From: Eucalyptus grandis
Taxonomy: Eukaryota > Streptophyta > Magnoliopsida > Myrtales > Myrtaceae
Assembly: GCF_016545825.1 (NCBI RefSeq)
Contig: NC_052614.1
Coordinates: forward strand, 37,480,072 to 37,544,071
Length of the DNA: 64,000 nt
Direction of reading: 5' to 3'
Part shown: one piece after another, positions 49,471 to 62,421 of the stretch
Layout of the letters: every line of letters starts with the position of its first letter
How positions within the stretch are numbered: the stretch's first letter is position 1
The notes under the pieces: model-generated
What the model was told of the DNA's origin: nothing
Database searches by the model: none
What the model saw: the letters and a program-made list of their open reading frames with translations, nothing else
Translations under genes and position numbers: made by a program

Positions 49471-49639
49471 GCGATAAATTGTGGCATGCAAACATTGATC
49501 CCTAGAAAGAAAAATGGATGAGATCCTCATGAAAGATAAGAATTGAAAGTGAATCATGTGCATGGGTGTATGCATATGGCATGATGCATGATCTGCTTAT
49601 GAAAATAAATTGATGCTATTTGACATTGAGAATGCGATC

Positions 49640-50050
49640 ATGAAGGCTTGAATGGATCTCATGGTGATGCATGCTTGATAGCATGGATGATACGAATCAT
49701 GGTGATATATGCACTATGGCATGGCAAGATATGCATGACTGCATGGTAATATATGCACGACTGCATGGTGATGTGTACTTGATAGCATGGATGATATGAG
49801 TGCATGGTGGTATAAGCATGTTGCATGGTGATATATGCATAAATGCTTGATGGTGAGTGCATGGTGGTACATGCACATATGGCATGAGTATGCATGAATG
49901 CTTGATGATAAGTGCATGGTGGTATATGCACATATGGTATGGGTATGCATGAATGCTTGATGATGATGGCATGGTGATATATGTATGGTTGCAAGGTGAG
50001 GTATGCTTGATATGCATGAATGATATATGCTTTGTTATGATGCCTTGATT
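49640..50050. repeat. ATG/CAT-rich minisatellite in F
   Basis: 'gcatggtgatatatgca' and variants recur about every 25-60 bp. It matches the ATC/CAT array of C in position but differs in unit sequence. Confidence 0.75.
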
Positions 50051-51585
50051 GTTCTATTTGATGCAATGAGTAGTTTGGTGGATCTTTACTGCTGAGTGGT
50101 TGTACTCACCCCTTTTGGGGATTAACATTTCAGACTAAATAAGATTCCTTTGCTGCCACTGCCACCGGTAGATGGATTAAGTGGTTGGATATGACCGCGA
50201 GGAGGAGGATAGCAAAGGAAGAAACTTTTGGACGCCGACACTAATCGATGGACTTTAAGTGTACGACTGTTGGAGGAGATGTCAGTCATCTTTTGAAGTA
50301 TAGCCATGTATAGAAAACCATGGCATTTTGATGTATCGATGAATGATGTCCATCTGGTTTAAGTAAACAAAAGTGTTCGGCTTTTACCTATAAATGTTTA
50401 GTTGGTGTGCATCGTTTTCTAAATATAGGGAAGAGAGTTGTTGGATATGCTTCCGTTATATGAATATCGCAAGGGACTGATCTAAAAGATGTAAAACCCC
50501 AGGTTGTATGGACCCGCTGCAATTGAAATGGTATCAGAGTGACATGTTATTAGGGAAAGTGAAAGGCAAGCGAACTGTGGCGACCCTAACGGATCGGGGG
50601 CCGTCGAGGGGTGCCACAGAGGGTCATTGTTGGCTTCTTCCTAACCCTTTATCCCCTTGACCATGCCCCACCACAATTGACAGATCAACTCAACCAATTT
50701 GGTGCACACAATTTCCCTTAGAATAAGTCCCATGTGGTCTAAAAGGTTGAGGACCATGGGACCTACGAATTTTAAAGTATTTTCCCCCAAATTGGATCAA
50801 TCTTCCTCCAATTGAACTTAATTTCAGTCTTATAAAATCCACCAAGGTGTCCTCGACCATATTAACATTTTTCCTTGTCAATAGAATCAACTTGCATCCC
50901 AAAAACACGATAAAAAACGGTCCCCTGAATTTTTTGGATAAAAATGGCCTCACTTTGAATTTCCATCAGAAATCTCGATTTGCAGAAAAATCTTTGGAGA
51001 TTGAGTTGATGTTCCTTAAATGACTCGTGACATGACAAAACTTTCAATTTCTGAAATCAGATTCAAATTTGTGGTGAATTTCAATCTAGCTCAATTTTAG
51101 CATCACCTAGCGTACTGTATAGCTTTTAGAAATTCTTAGTGCAATTGACCCATGGTTGATTTGTTTCAAGACACAATGTACCTCTTCGACACATTGGCAA
51201 CTTTTGATGGTCGTGAAAATCTCGAAGTTTCAAATAGGGACACATGGTACTAAAACGACAGAAAAATCAATCTAGTACCGATTGACAAGAATTTTGCAAT
51301 TTGGTGGAATCACCCACGTTTAGCCACACATCTCAGTCGAACCGACCTATCTCTAATCTCTAATCGATTTTTAACTGTGCCGTCATGATCTTTGCAAATG
51401 AGCATGGTTGAGTAGTTGATTTTTGGTCGAATTCTTAGGTCTATTGCATTAAAATCCCTTAATGACTTCCCCAGATAGTCTAGTTATGTCCTAAGTGATC
51501 GGCTCCGAAAATAGCACTATAGGCGTGTCGATGAAATGCTCGATTTATTTAATTGAAAATAGGACTAAAATTTCAGGGTGTTACA

Positions 51586-51600
51586 ACTCTTCTCCTCTTA
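51586..51600 (-). promoter_or_regulatory. Polypurine tract of element E
   Basis: The minus strand reads AAGAGGAGAAGAGT and then TGTAACACC, the LTR start. Confidence 0.75.
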
Positions 51601-54600
51601 TAAAAATTTCATCCTTGAAGTTTAAACCATTACAATCTTTAAAAAAAAATGTGGTGGTACAGTCGTCTCATCTACTATTCACTTTCCTAGGTTACTCCTT
51701 CAGTGCCGTGGTGTTGCCAGACCACTTTAACCAATGTGATTGTTTTGGTATGCAGAATTTGTTCTTTCCGATCGTTTTGGTCGTCCACATCCAGTTCCTC
51801 AAAATTAAGCATGTGGGTAGGGTCAGGCTCATACTTTCTCAATATTGACACATGAAAGATGTCATGCACTTGCGTCAACCTCGGCGGCAATGCAAGATGC
51901 TACGTTAGGATCCCGATTCTTTTAAGATTGTCAAAGGGAGCTATGTACCTCAGACTCAATTTTTCTTTCTTGCCAAAGCGTGAAGTTCCCCTCATTGGTG
52001 ACACCTTTAGAAAAACGTGATCACCAACTTGGAATTCCAAAGGTCTCCGGCACTTATCTGGGTAACTTTTCTGACGGCTCTGAGTGGTTTTTAGTATGTC
52101 CTTGATGACTGCAATTGCATCCATTGACTGCTGGACTAACTCTGGGCTTGTGATCTTTCGTTCTTCGACTTCTTCCCAACACACTGGCATTCTACACGCC
52201 CTACCATACAATGCTTCGAAATGAGCCATCTAAATGCTTTACCAGTAGTTGTTGTTATAGGGAAACTAGACAAGGTGAAGCTATTCCTCCCAGCTTCCCT
52301 TGAAATCCAACACGCAAGCTCGCAGCATATCTTCAAGGGTTTGAATCGTCCTCTCAAACTAGCCATCCGTCTGACGATGATATGCCGTACTATACTGCAG
52401 CTTCATTCCTAAGGCAGCTTGCAAACTTTTCCAAAAAAACAGCTGTGAATCTCGAGTCTTGGTCTGATGTAATCGTCACCAGCACTCTATGTAGATGAAC
52501 AATCTGATGCATGTACAACTCTGCGTGCCTATCCAAATCAAGGTCTTTTCATACTGCGATGAAGTGAGCCGACTTTGTCAGTTTGTTGACCATTACCGAA
52601 ATGGAATCATTACCTCTCCTACTCCTCGGTAGACTTGTCACAAAATCCATCGTGATGTGCTCCCATTTCCACTCGAGAATCTTGAGAGGTTGTAGAAGCC
52701 CTCCCGACTTACAATATTGTGCCTTCACTTGCTGACACATTAGATACTTGACGACATGCTTGGTGATATCCGCCTTCATACCGGACCACCAATAGCGTTG
52801 ACGCAAGTTCTGATACATCTTCGTCCTGCCAAGATGAATGCTGTAACTGCTACGATGAGCCTTTGATAATATATGCTCTTTAAGCTCTGCATTGTCAGGT
52901 ACACACAATCGTCCTTGAAACCTCTGTGTTCTATCCTCAGAAATCTAAAAATCAGCCCTTATCTTATTGGTGTCCTCTTGTAGAATCTTCTGAACATCTG
53001 GGTCTGTCGGCTGAAATGTTTTAATTTTGATCTGAACATCCGGTTTAATTCTAAGGGTGGCTATAAGATTTAAAAGGTGGCCTACCTCAAATTTGAAAAC
53101 CGAATCTTGAGCTCTCTCAAGCAAAACCCATTCCTTGACCATCATCTATGCAACTAAGGACTTCTAACTCAATGCGTTGGCGACCTTATTCACCTTCCCA
53201 GGGTGATATAAGATATCACAATCATAATCCTTCAAAAGTTCTATCTAGCAATGCTGTCTCATATTCAACTCCTTCTAAGAGAATAAATACTTAAGACTTT
53301 GATGGTTAGTGAAGATCTAGAATCTTTCTCCACCCAAATAATGTCTCCAAATCTTCAAAGCTAAAATGATTGCTGTGAGTTTCAAGTCATGCGTCGGGTA
53401 ATTCAGCTCAGGAGGTCTCAATTGACGGGAGAAGTATGTAAAAACTCTACCATGTTGCATCAGCATGCAACCGAACCCCCTAAGCGACACATCACTATAG
53501 ATCTTGTATCCACTAGGACTAAATGTGAATGGTTAGCATGGGTGTGGTAGTCAGCTTCTGCTTAAGTTCTTGGAAACTACGCTTGCACTTGTCTGTTCAC
53601 ACGAACTTCTCTTCCTTCTTCAACAAGCAAGTCAACGGCGATGCTAAGGCTGAGAACCCTCCCACAAATCTTATGTAGTAACTTGCTAAACCTAAAAAGC
53701 TTTTGATCTTTGTCGCAGTTGTTGATCTTGGCCAGTTGATCACTGCTTCAATCTTGGTCGGGTCCACGAAGAATTCCTTCACCTGAAATCACGTGGCTTA
53801 GGAACACAACACGAGTCAGCCAAACCTCGCACTTGCTAAACTTAGCATACAACTCATGAATCCTCAGGGTCTGGAGTACCATTCTCAGATGACTCTCGTG
53901 CTCCTCAGCACTCCTTGAATATACTAGAATATCATCGATGAAGACGATCACGAACTGATCCAGGTATTCCTTAAACACTCGGTTCATCAAATCCATGAAA
54001 GTAGTTGGGGCGTTCGTCAAATCAAACGGCATTACAGTGAACTCATAATGGCTGTATTGAATACGAAACGCTAACTTCGGTATATCCTCCTTTCTGATTC
54101 TCAACTGATGATAACTTGTTCTCAAGTTGATTTTTGAAAATATCGACACTCGTTGCAGTTGGTCAAACAAGCCGTCAATCCTCGGGAGTGGATACTTACT
54201 CTTGATCGTCACCTAATTGAGTTGGCAATAGTCAATGCATAGCCGCAACGAACAATCTTTCTTTTTCACGAACAGAACTGGTACTCCCCAAGGTGATGCA
54301 GTGGGACGTATGAATCCCTTATCTATCAATTCCTGCATCTTCACCTTTAGTTCCTTCAACTCAGATAACGACATCTAGTAAGGAGCCTTAGAAATTTGCT
54401 TTGTCCCGGGAGTTAACTCAATCATAAATCCAATCTCTCTCTCTGGCGGTAAACCTGGTAATTCCTTTGGAAACACATCTAAAAATTCTTGCACCACTGA
54501 GATATCTTCAATTTTTAGTTCCTTAATTGTCGTATCCACGATAGTCGCTAAGTAACCTTGGCAACCCTTGTCTAACAAACAGGTTGCCTCAAGCGACGAG

Positions 54601-55130
54601 ATTAGGGTAATCGAGAGTCCTCCTCGACTCCCAACAAACTCAAAACTCTCACCCACTAATGGGTTAAACTTAATTGTTTTATGATAATAGTCCATCTTAG
54701 CTTGTTGTTTGGTGAGCCAATCCATGCCAATTATTAAATCAAAATCATACATGGCTAGGACTAATAAGTCTATCCTCCCCTCTCGCTCACCAATGCTAAC
54801 TTGCAACTAGAACAACCCAATGTAGACAACACCTTATCCTTTAAAAATGTAGATATGCTAACCATTAACTCTAGCAACTCAAGACTTAATCATATCAGCT
54901 TCACATATTGCTCAGCAATAAAAGAATGAGTCGTGCCAAGGTCGAATGAAGCATAAGCAATATGGTCGTTCAGCAAAATCGTACCTATAATCACATCAGA
55001 CGAGTCCTCTACCTGACCTCTTATGATGGCATACACTATCCCTTGAGCTGGGGGTCTGATCTGTCCACCCTGCGGTGCGTTATGCGACGCGAATCCTCTA
55101 ATTTGACCCATCGGTGGCGGTGGTGGTAAT
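51601..55130 (-). pseudogene. pol: Element E pol remnant
   Basis: Minus-strand domains in order are as follows. Protease is at about 55110-54800, with FDLGTTHSF. RT is at 54650-53600, with MPFDLTNAP and FIDDILVYS. RNase H is at about 53560-53150 and badly broken. The integrase zinc finger is at 52908-52549, with KYLMC, so one zinc-binding Cys is lost. The integrase core and end are at 52366-51900, and the chromodomain-like tail at 51890-51690. That tail has lost part of its middle, between LDVDDQ and DRKEQI. No frame exceeds 154 codons. Non-functional. Confidence 0.87.
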
Positions 55131-56311
55131 TACTATTGTCCTCTTGGTGTTCTAGGACAATCTTTGGCCATGTGACCTTGCTGACCACATTCGAAACAAA
55201 CGTCCGACCTCCGAGGGCACGAAGCTGTACCATGTTGCCTTCCATAGAAGTGACATAAACCATTCTAGCTTGGCCCTGACTTGATCCACCCTTCCTATTG
55301 GGTGGAACATGGAATCTTCCTCCAGTCATGGGCTTCTTCCCATACCGATTTCCATCTCGGTTAGATCCAAACCGCGACCCAGTTGCAACGGCTCATTCAT
55401 TTTGATCTCTCTCTATCAGTTGGGATCGTTCATAAAGGTCGTTATAGCTCTTCAGATTCAATGGCACCAGTGGGTTTGTCACTTTCAGTCTGAGCCCATC
55501 TCTAAACCTTCTAGCTCGGTTTACCGGATTCTCAACCATTTCGGGGGCATATTATGATAGTTCAGCAAACTTCACTTCTTATTAATCTACAGTCATTAAA
55601 CCTTAGCGAAGGCACTGAAATTCTACCATCTTCAGTTCTCTGGCACTGTCAGAGAAGTACATGTTGTTGAAGACTTCGACAAAGGGGTTCCACTCCGGGA
55701 CTACACCTTCAATGAATACTATTCCTTGGGTGGCTCTCCACCAAGTGCTCGCAATTCCCTACAGTAGGTAGGTTGCAAAAGTACCTTCTCCGCCTTGGTG
55801 CACATTAGTAGTGCAAAGGCCTTCTCCAAGCCTTGGATCCATAGAGTTGCAGCTTCGGGGTCTTTTTCCCTAGTGAACTTCGGTGGGTTCAGCTTCAAAA
55901 ATTGTTCCACCAGCCGAAGCATTGGTCTCCCACCGACCACATTCCCTAGCAGAACCTTAGTAGGTGTGGTGATAGGTGTGGTAGCAATGGCAGCAGCAAC
56001 AACGCCATCTGCGATGGCATTTACGATAGCAGTGGTAGCGGCGGCTGAAGTGGTGGCACTAGCAGCTTGAGTCTCGAGCCTGCTGCTCTATCCTATTCCC
56101 CAGCATCTCTAGTGCCTACATGATCCCAGCGACCTTGGATCATCAGGGGCTACTACCCAGCACCAACAGGAGGTGATGCTACTCCACTAGCGCTACCCTG
56201 AGCCGGCGCTCAACCATGACCTTCTCGAGTACCGACCCTCGCCGGTGTCCTACCTCGAGTCATAGGTTCAATGGTACACTTTCTAGGAGTCATATGCTCC
56301 TGATCATTCAT
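55131..56311 (-). pseudogene. gag: Element E gag remnant
   Basis: The start ATGAATGATCAGG is at 56311. An alanine-coding low-complexity stretch follows (56060-55970), then capsid entry 'MLRLVEQFLKLNPPKFTREK' near 55925. The zinc knuckle at 55198-55157 is intact as CFECGQQGHMAKDC, a CX2CX4HX4C pattern. Between these the frame slips several times and stops are present. The knuckle is in a different frame from the longest open stretch over it. Confidence 0.85.
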
Positions 56312-56491
56312 ATTATAAGTTTTCTACAAAAACCTGTCTTTTAATTCCACACAGAATTAGAAGTTGAGCGATCCACACAAACAAACAATTCTACCAAACA
56401 ACTATCACAGCCATGCACCAGCATGGAATAAGGGTTTTCCTACTAACTATCGTATAAACTAATCACACTTTATCACTCCAACTATCGACCA

Positions 56492-56503
56492 GCTTTGATA
56501 TCA
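56492..56503 (-). other. Primer binding site of element E
   Basis: The minus strand reads TGATATCAAAGC, two G-to-A changes from TGGTATCAGAGC, 12 nt from the LTR at 56516. Confidence 0.72.
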
Positions 56504-57476
56504 CTCCGGCGGGGATGTCACGCCCTGATCCTTCGAGCACGTGCCCATCCCTTGGTAGTTGATTAAATTGCGACGTCCCAGGACGCGTCCCGACCCATTC
56601 ATTTTAATGCACACGTGGAAGCGAATAATTAATCCCCCAGACAATGAAAATGTGGGATAGAAAAGCAGGGCTGCAATTTTTTGAAAACCAAACCGCACCT
56701 TTATACATATCAAACCTAGTCATATACAATACTAGTCGATATATATGCAAGGTCTACAAAAAGGGTAGAGGGCTACAGATCCTCTAAACATTCGATCCCT
56801 CAACAGAAGATTCTAGGATATCAAGCTCTGGAGACTTTGGGTCTACCACTGTCCACCAGGAGGGTGTACCGTGCATTTTCTAAAAGCAATCTCCAGCATC
56901 GACATAGGGATCTCAGATTCTAGTAGGGGACCTTCTCTTTGTCCATTTCGCTCACGACGATACCACGATCTGTATTGATGGGGTACTATTCGAGATAGAC
57001 TCGCATGAACCCAAACAACAGATTGCATGAGTTCATAAACCCATCCCCTTGGGTCCCTATGAAGCGGAATGTAAGATACCTGCTCGGTGACCTTCTTCCA
57101 CTGTCCAAAATGCTCGAGAGGTACAACCATCTAAGGACCTTAAAAATATTAGCCCATGACGGGGTGAGACAATGTCTCAGCAAGTCCACCCTTTAAACCT
57201 TGACTAGGAAGGAAATACGCCTAAATGCTACCTAAGCACAAGCACGAGACAGAGGACATACCTTTGCCTCAGATCGTTCCTACAAGTGAGTACAATTCAT
57301 ATAATCAACCAATCACTTCAAGTCAATTCACATCAAGCATCAAACCATCGATTCAATCAACTCCATACCATCGATACCATCCACACAATTTGATTAAATC
57401 GAACATTGCTCAACCTAAGCCAATAAAGTATACTGCTCACTCTAAGCTAACATATCAAGGCCCTCAGGTTGATATA

Positions 57477-58638
57477 GGCTGCGCATGGTAACATTTCTTG
57501 GCCAGGGAACAATTTCTTTTCGGAAATAGTTCTTTTATATTTCTATTCTGGGGAACAATTTCTATGTAAAAAAACCCGTTTGGTAACTACACAAAATTTT
57601 TACTCTAGAAATAGAAAAAGAATAGAAATGCATTTGGTAAAAAACAATTTCTTTTTTATATTTATTTGTTTTTTTATTTTTGCCGGTAGACCGCCGCCAC
57701 CGCCGGACGCCGCCACCGCTGCACGTCTCCGCCGGTCGACCGCTGCTTGCCGACTACCGCCGCCGATTGCTGCCGGCGGCCAGGCAGCCGCGGGAGGTGG
57801 CGGCCGATGGGCTGTGCACGGCAATCGGCAGCGGTAGTCGGCGGGCGTCGGTCAACCGGCAGCGGCGTGCGGTGGCGGCGGCGGCGTCCGGCGGTGTTCG
57901 GTAGCATCTAGCAACGACCGGTGGCGGCGGAGGGGGTCGGTTGGCCTCCGGCGGCGGCGATCGGTCAGCCTCCGGCGACCGTGGCGGTAGTCGGCAGCAA
58001 CGGTCGACCGGCGGCGACGTGCGGCGGCGGTGGCGGGGGTCGGTCGGCCTCGGCGGTGGCGACATCGGGATCGGCCTCCGGCGATCGATGGCGACCGGCG
58101 GCGGCGACGGTCGGTCATCCTCCGGCGACCAGCGGTGACCGGCGGCGGCGGCGGTCGGTCGGCCTCCGGCAACCGGTGGTGGTAGTCGGCAAGCAACGGT
58201 CGACCGGCGGCGACATTCAGCGGCGGCGGCGTCCGACAGCGTTCGGCGGCGTCCGGCGACGACCGGCGGGGGTCGGTCGGCCTCTGGCGACCGGTGGCGA
58301 CCGGCGGCGGGGTCGGTCGGCCTCCGGCGACCGGCGGCCGTCGGCCGGCGGCGGCGGTCGGCGGCGGCGGGCAGCGGTCAACGGCGGTCAATGGCGGTTA
58401 GCAAGAGAAGAATAAAAAAAAAAAAAAAAATTCACTTATTTCTTAAACTTGTTCCCGGGAACAAGAAGCAACTTTTTTTTACTTCTCATTTCTATTCCAA
58501 AACCATTCCCGGGCTAACTTTTTGTTCCCGGGAACAAAAAACTAACTTGCCGTTATCAAACAGGTTTCTATTCTTTTTTTGTTCTAGGGAAGAGAAGAAT
58601 AGAAATTGTTGGGCTGGGGAAGTTTACCATGTGCAGCC
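57477..58638. mobile_element. MITE (1162 bp) with extreme G+C core
   Basis: The inverted ends match at 14 of 15 positions: GGCTGCGCATGGTAA on the left and GGCTGCACATGGTAA read from the right. ATA stands on both sides (57474-57476, 58639-58641). Removing the element restores 'gatatagtatac' of the host minisatellite. The AT-rich arms contain 'gggaacaa' words like those of the MITE at 40926, so the two seem related. A 3-bp duplication fits the PIF/Harbinger group, although ATA is not the usual TTA/TAA. No transposase. Confidence 0.82.
57680..58390. repeat. G+C-rich degenerate array in the MITE core
   Basis: About 700 bp built almost only of 'cggcggcg', 'ggtcggtcggcctccggcga' and 'ccggtggcgaccgg' words. 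Units of about 30-70 bp are shuffled and drifted. Long overlapping frames on both strands (up to 179 codons, made of R, P, G and A) are by-products of the lack of stop codons. Confidence 0.85.
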
Positions 58639-58840
58639 ATAGTATACTGATGATACTCACTTTAAGCTGATAAATAATATAGTTCACACTAAGCTGATAA
58701 ATAATATAGCTTGCTTTAAGCTGATAAAATATAGTGCTTGCAGTAGGCTGACATATCAAGGTCCGCGGGCTAATATAATATACTGATGGTGCTCAATCTG
58801 AACTGATAAAATATACTACTCATACTAAGCCGACATATCA

Positions 58841-61800
58841 TGTGGCATCTGGATTTTCGTCAAACCTCGAATAAGTAATGGCTCATCACAAGTCGACGGG
58901 AGTGTCGATAGACTGCGCCATTGGCACCATTTTCAGACACTATTTTTGTCATTGTCGGTATAGCATTAGGCCATCGTTTCATCACCACCCGTTGTTCCGA
59001 AACATCAACTTTCGGAGAGAAATTCCCATGCACGGCCATGCACACATCCGATATTAGTCCTGAGTAGCCTCGCAAATTGACCGAGCTAGAGGCCCGTAGT
59101 ACGCAATAGCCATGCATACGTCCGCAGCATTTTCCATGCAAGCCATCTTCGAGTCACATTCATTCGCATTCGTACCGAGTCAAGTGAATTATTCATGCCA
59201 GTTACTTCCAACCCCATGTGTACGTGAGGATTTCGAAGAAAAATGCTAAAGATTTCACCCTACAACTTCACGTACATTTATTCTTCTTTCTGAAGAGCCC
59301 ATCCATTCTCCATGTACACGTCTAGCAAGAGTCAAAAAATTGGAAGGAGTTGACTCATGAAACCGTAGCCACGTTGCTCCATCACCCTCGAACAGCAAAT
59401 GAAGAAGTCAACCGGAAATGACTCAACTAATGGGCGTAAAATGGACCATGCAGCTATGTTTGCATGCAAGAACTGCTTACGAAGAAGTCACGTCCCACAA
59501 TGGTCAACAGACGAAGAGTTGTTGACTGAGAGGAACCGAATGGCAGCCACGTTTTCTACCCTACTCAGCAAGCCGAAGAAGCCCCGTGAGACCACGTCCT
59601 CCTCCAGCTGTCGACGTGCGCGCACTCCTCTTCTCCTTTGGTCAGCACACCCGAAGGCTTGAGCGATGGACTGGCACGTCCCTGCATGTGGCGTGCATGG
59701 TGTCCCACGCACGGGCTGCCACAAAGTCCTATTTAGTTAACTATAGGGGTTAACTAACACGTATCTGCATGGAGAATCATGCTATCGAGGATTCTTTCTG
59801 CCACGAGATTTGGGCTATTGACTTGCAAAGTCGACCGAAGATAGCAGCAAAAAGAGTGGCCCTCATTCTCGAGCACCATTTTCCTAATTAGTCGACATAC
59901 ATCAAACGATCTTCCTTCCTTCTTCTTCGTAGATGCCCAACCTTACACCATTTTCAGCGACAACTCCAGCAACTTCCCGAACCAAAACCCTTGCGCCATT
60001 CTTGCCGTACTCCACCGTTAGCCATCGACGTCGCAGCTCAAGTTCTACCGCCGCCCCTCTGTCACAGCAGGACTTGAGAGACCTCAGCTTGCGCCTCACC
60101 GCATGCTGTTGTTGCCGTCACTGCGTCTCCTCACCTCAACCGTAGCTGGTAGCTTGCGATCCGCTCGCCGTCAACGCCGTTGGACCTAAGGCAAGTGAAA
60201 ATCTACTAACCTATGTAATGCACTGCCGTTGTTGTATGATGTAGTGCAGTTAGATTGGAAATACTTGAGTTTCGATGTTGGATAGTGACTTCGAAAATGA
60301 CCGAATCGATTTGAGGCTAGAAAATTGAGAAGTTTTCTTGAGTACCTTGATTTAAGCCTTCGATTTTTACACCAAATGTTGAGGTGGTAGCACCTTGAGG
60401 CTTTGTTCGCAAATCATTTTAGAAAATCTCTTGATTAGCATCAAAATTTATGGGTACTGTGACACCATACCCAAATGTTTTAAGAAATGTTTTATATTTT
60501 AAACTTTCTGAACTTTTTATAGAAAACGTTCCAAACCATTGGAGTTGGGATTGAGATTTGAATTTGCCAACGTGCCGATTTCAAATTACTTATGGTTTTG
60601 ATAAATTATTTTATTTCGAGCCGTTATGTGCAAGTGCGACTTGAGGCTATTTATGTGGATTTCGAAAAGCATTTGAAATTTAAACGTGAAAATGGATTTT
60701 TGGATTTGGTATCGTGTTTTCGATTGTATGAATTGATTTCATCGATATGAGATTGACCTATTTTTAAAGACTATTTTGTTGTAAACCATTGAAAATCGGG
60801 TTGAATTTCGGACTTACTTTGCAAGTTTTCAAGTTTACTTACCGTTTTGATAAATGATTTGTTGCAAACCAAGAAAGACGATACTACCCTCAGATTACTT
60901 TTGATGGATTTTGAAATTATTGAAGGGTGAGTTGTGAAAATGGAATTTTGAAAAGAATCCAAAGGATTTCAAATGTTGTCGTTGTTTTTAAAATATTTTG
61001 GCATTGAAATGATTTGGTTGCTATACCATGGCCGAGATGTTATTAATGCCGTTGGACCCTTGAGTCGACGATACCCCGAGAGTCGGGATGCCCAGAGGTT
61101 CAAATGAGTCGATGCCCTTTGGATGCCTGGGGTCCGCAATGCCCCAGAGGTACCCCAAGAGTGTCGGGATGCCCGGTTGTATTTTGAATACATGCCTAGA
61201 GGGTAAAGGTAACCATTTTCATAGCGAGCCCCAGAGATTCCTCGTGACATTAGGTGGGGTGCGAGATGCCTGGAGGTGTAACACAACACACTCTGGATGC
61301 ATGGTTGTATTATGAATACATGCTCGGAGGCTTTCATGATGCCGGGTTGGGCGCAGATGCCCAGAGAGACGCAAACACTGGTCCTCTGGAATAGACATAG
61401 GAAAATGAAAATGAAATGAGTTCTAAAATTAACGACCCTACTGATAACTGCACCTGATTATGAGACTAAATTGTGTGGCACGGAATGTGACATGTCATAA
61501 CAGTTTGGTCTTATAATCGGGACTTGTGTGACTGAAAACGGTACATTTTAGTTTTGAAATTGCACTTGCCATTGCATTGAAAGGCTTTATGGATTTGATG
61601 CATACTCATTCCTTTGATTATGTTTTGTCTATCTTGAATGAAATTAGATAGTGATGGTTCTGCACGATATAGTTTAATGGATTTTCCGTTGCTGGGTGGT
61701 TATACTCACCCCTTTTGGGGACTAACATTTCAGACTAGACAAGATGCTTCTGCTGCCCGCATCTCCTGGTACTTTCTATGGGATCCCTGTCGATTTGCAA

Positions 61801-62421
61801 TTTGAACAGTCGGAGTATCAGGATCCTAATTTGCTTGGACTGACATTCAACTAAGTGAGGGTGATATTGACTGTCAACACTGGCTACTCTCAGGTCTCGT
61901 GCATCAGGAGTTCATCATCTTGTATATCCGAAGGAACGGACGTACTCTGGGGCCGCTGCCACTACCACCAGAAGACGACAACAGGGGACCGAGTGGTGTC
62001 GAGTGACCACAATGGGGAGGACAGCAGAGTGCTCATTTTTGGATGCTGGCACTAAAGGATGGACTCTAGGCAAATGGTTGTTGAAGACGTCGATTATCTT
62101 TTGAATTGTAGCCAAGTATAGAAGACTACGGCATTTTGGTGTACCGACTAAAAATGTCCATCTTGTTTATGTAAATTAAAGTGTCCAACTATTACCTATA
62201 AAAATGTTTAGTTGGTGTGCATCGTTTTCCGAATATAGGGTAGGGAGTTGTTAGATATGCTTCACCCATGTTTTGCACAGGGACCAATGGAAAGGATATA
62301 GACCCCAGAACTCATGGATTTATCGAAATCCTTTGGTATCAGAGTATCAGACTTTCAGATTGAGAGAAAGTTGGTGATATGTGGGGACCTTAACGGATCG
62401 AAGGCCATTGAGGGTGCCACA
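58841..62421 (+). mobile_element. Solo LTR G (3581 bp), F-related
   Basis: The segment starts TGTGGCATCTGG and ends GAGGGTGCCACA. Perfect target duplication TATCA stands at 58836-58840 and 62422-62426. The length is within 13 bp of F. It shares with F the G+C module (61060-61380), 'tactcaccccttttggggactaacatttc' (first bases) near 61700, and the final 200 bases including TGGTATCAGAG at 62333-62343. No gag or pol. It sits in the 5' LTR of E. The interval 58860-60150 has many short frames but none with recognisable homology. Confidence 0.84.
61060..61380. repeat. 'GATGCCC' G+C-rich module in G
   Basis: Repeated 'gatgcccrg' and 'ttgtatt.tgaatacatgc' words are arranged as in F, more decayed. Confidence 0.65.

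Larger units (their letters stand above)
47025..50618 (+). mobile_element. Solo LTR F (3594 bp), C-related family
   Basis: The segment starts TGTGGCATCCCAAAA and ends GGGGTGCCACA. Perfect target duplication GAGGG stands at 47020-47024 and 50619-50623. The ends, GA tract, 'gggcc' words near 47370, G+C module and CAT/ATG array follow the order of element C's LTR in reverse complement. No gag or pol remains, which fits recombination between two LTRs of one element. A primer-site-like TGGTATCAGAG occurs inside it at 50531-50541, about 80 nt before its end. It sits in the 3' LTR of E. Confidence 0.85.
43876..51585 (-). mobile_element. Element E 3' LTR with two insertions
   Basis: Without the MITE (44976-45730) and solo LTR F (47025-50618) this is about 3.35 kb. 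It is collinear with 56516 onward: the 'ctacagatcctctaaacatt' stretch near 44105 and 56772, the minisatellite, and the 'aaactcacc...ttttgaaatccgatgagtcc' stretch near 46503 and 63163. It ends TTTCAGGGTGTTACA at 51585. No coding sequence of its own. Confidence 0.87.

Noticed and set aside
47025..50618. F as a small complete element with its own leader rather than a solo LTR
   Set aside because: No second LTR copy is present within it, and its length and order of parts match a single LTR of the C family. The internal primer-like motif is reported as a finding instead.
57754..58415. Several overlapping frames of 100-179 codons on both strands
   Set aside because: The MITE core lacks A/T and hence stop codons. 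The products are Arg/Pro/Gly/Ala low complexity, without a start context or homology.
59399..60145. Frames at 59399-59662 and 59933-60145 that look exon-like
   Set aside because: They sit inside solo LTR G, whose boundaries are fixed by a perfect duplication. The composition matches the G+C-rich section of related LTRs.
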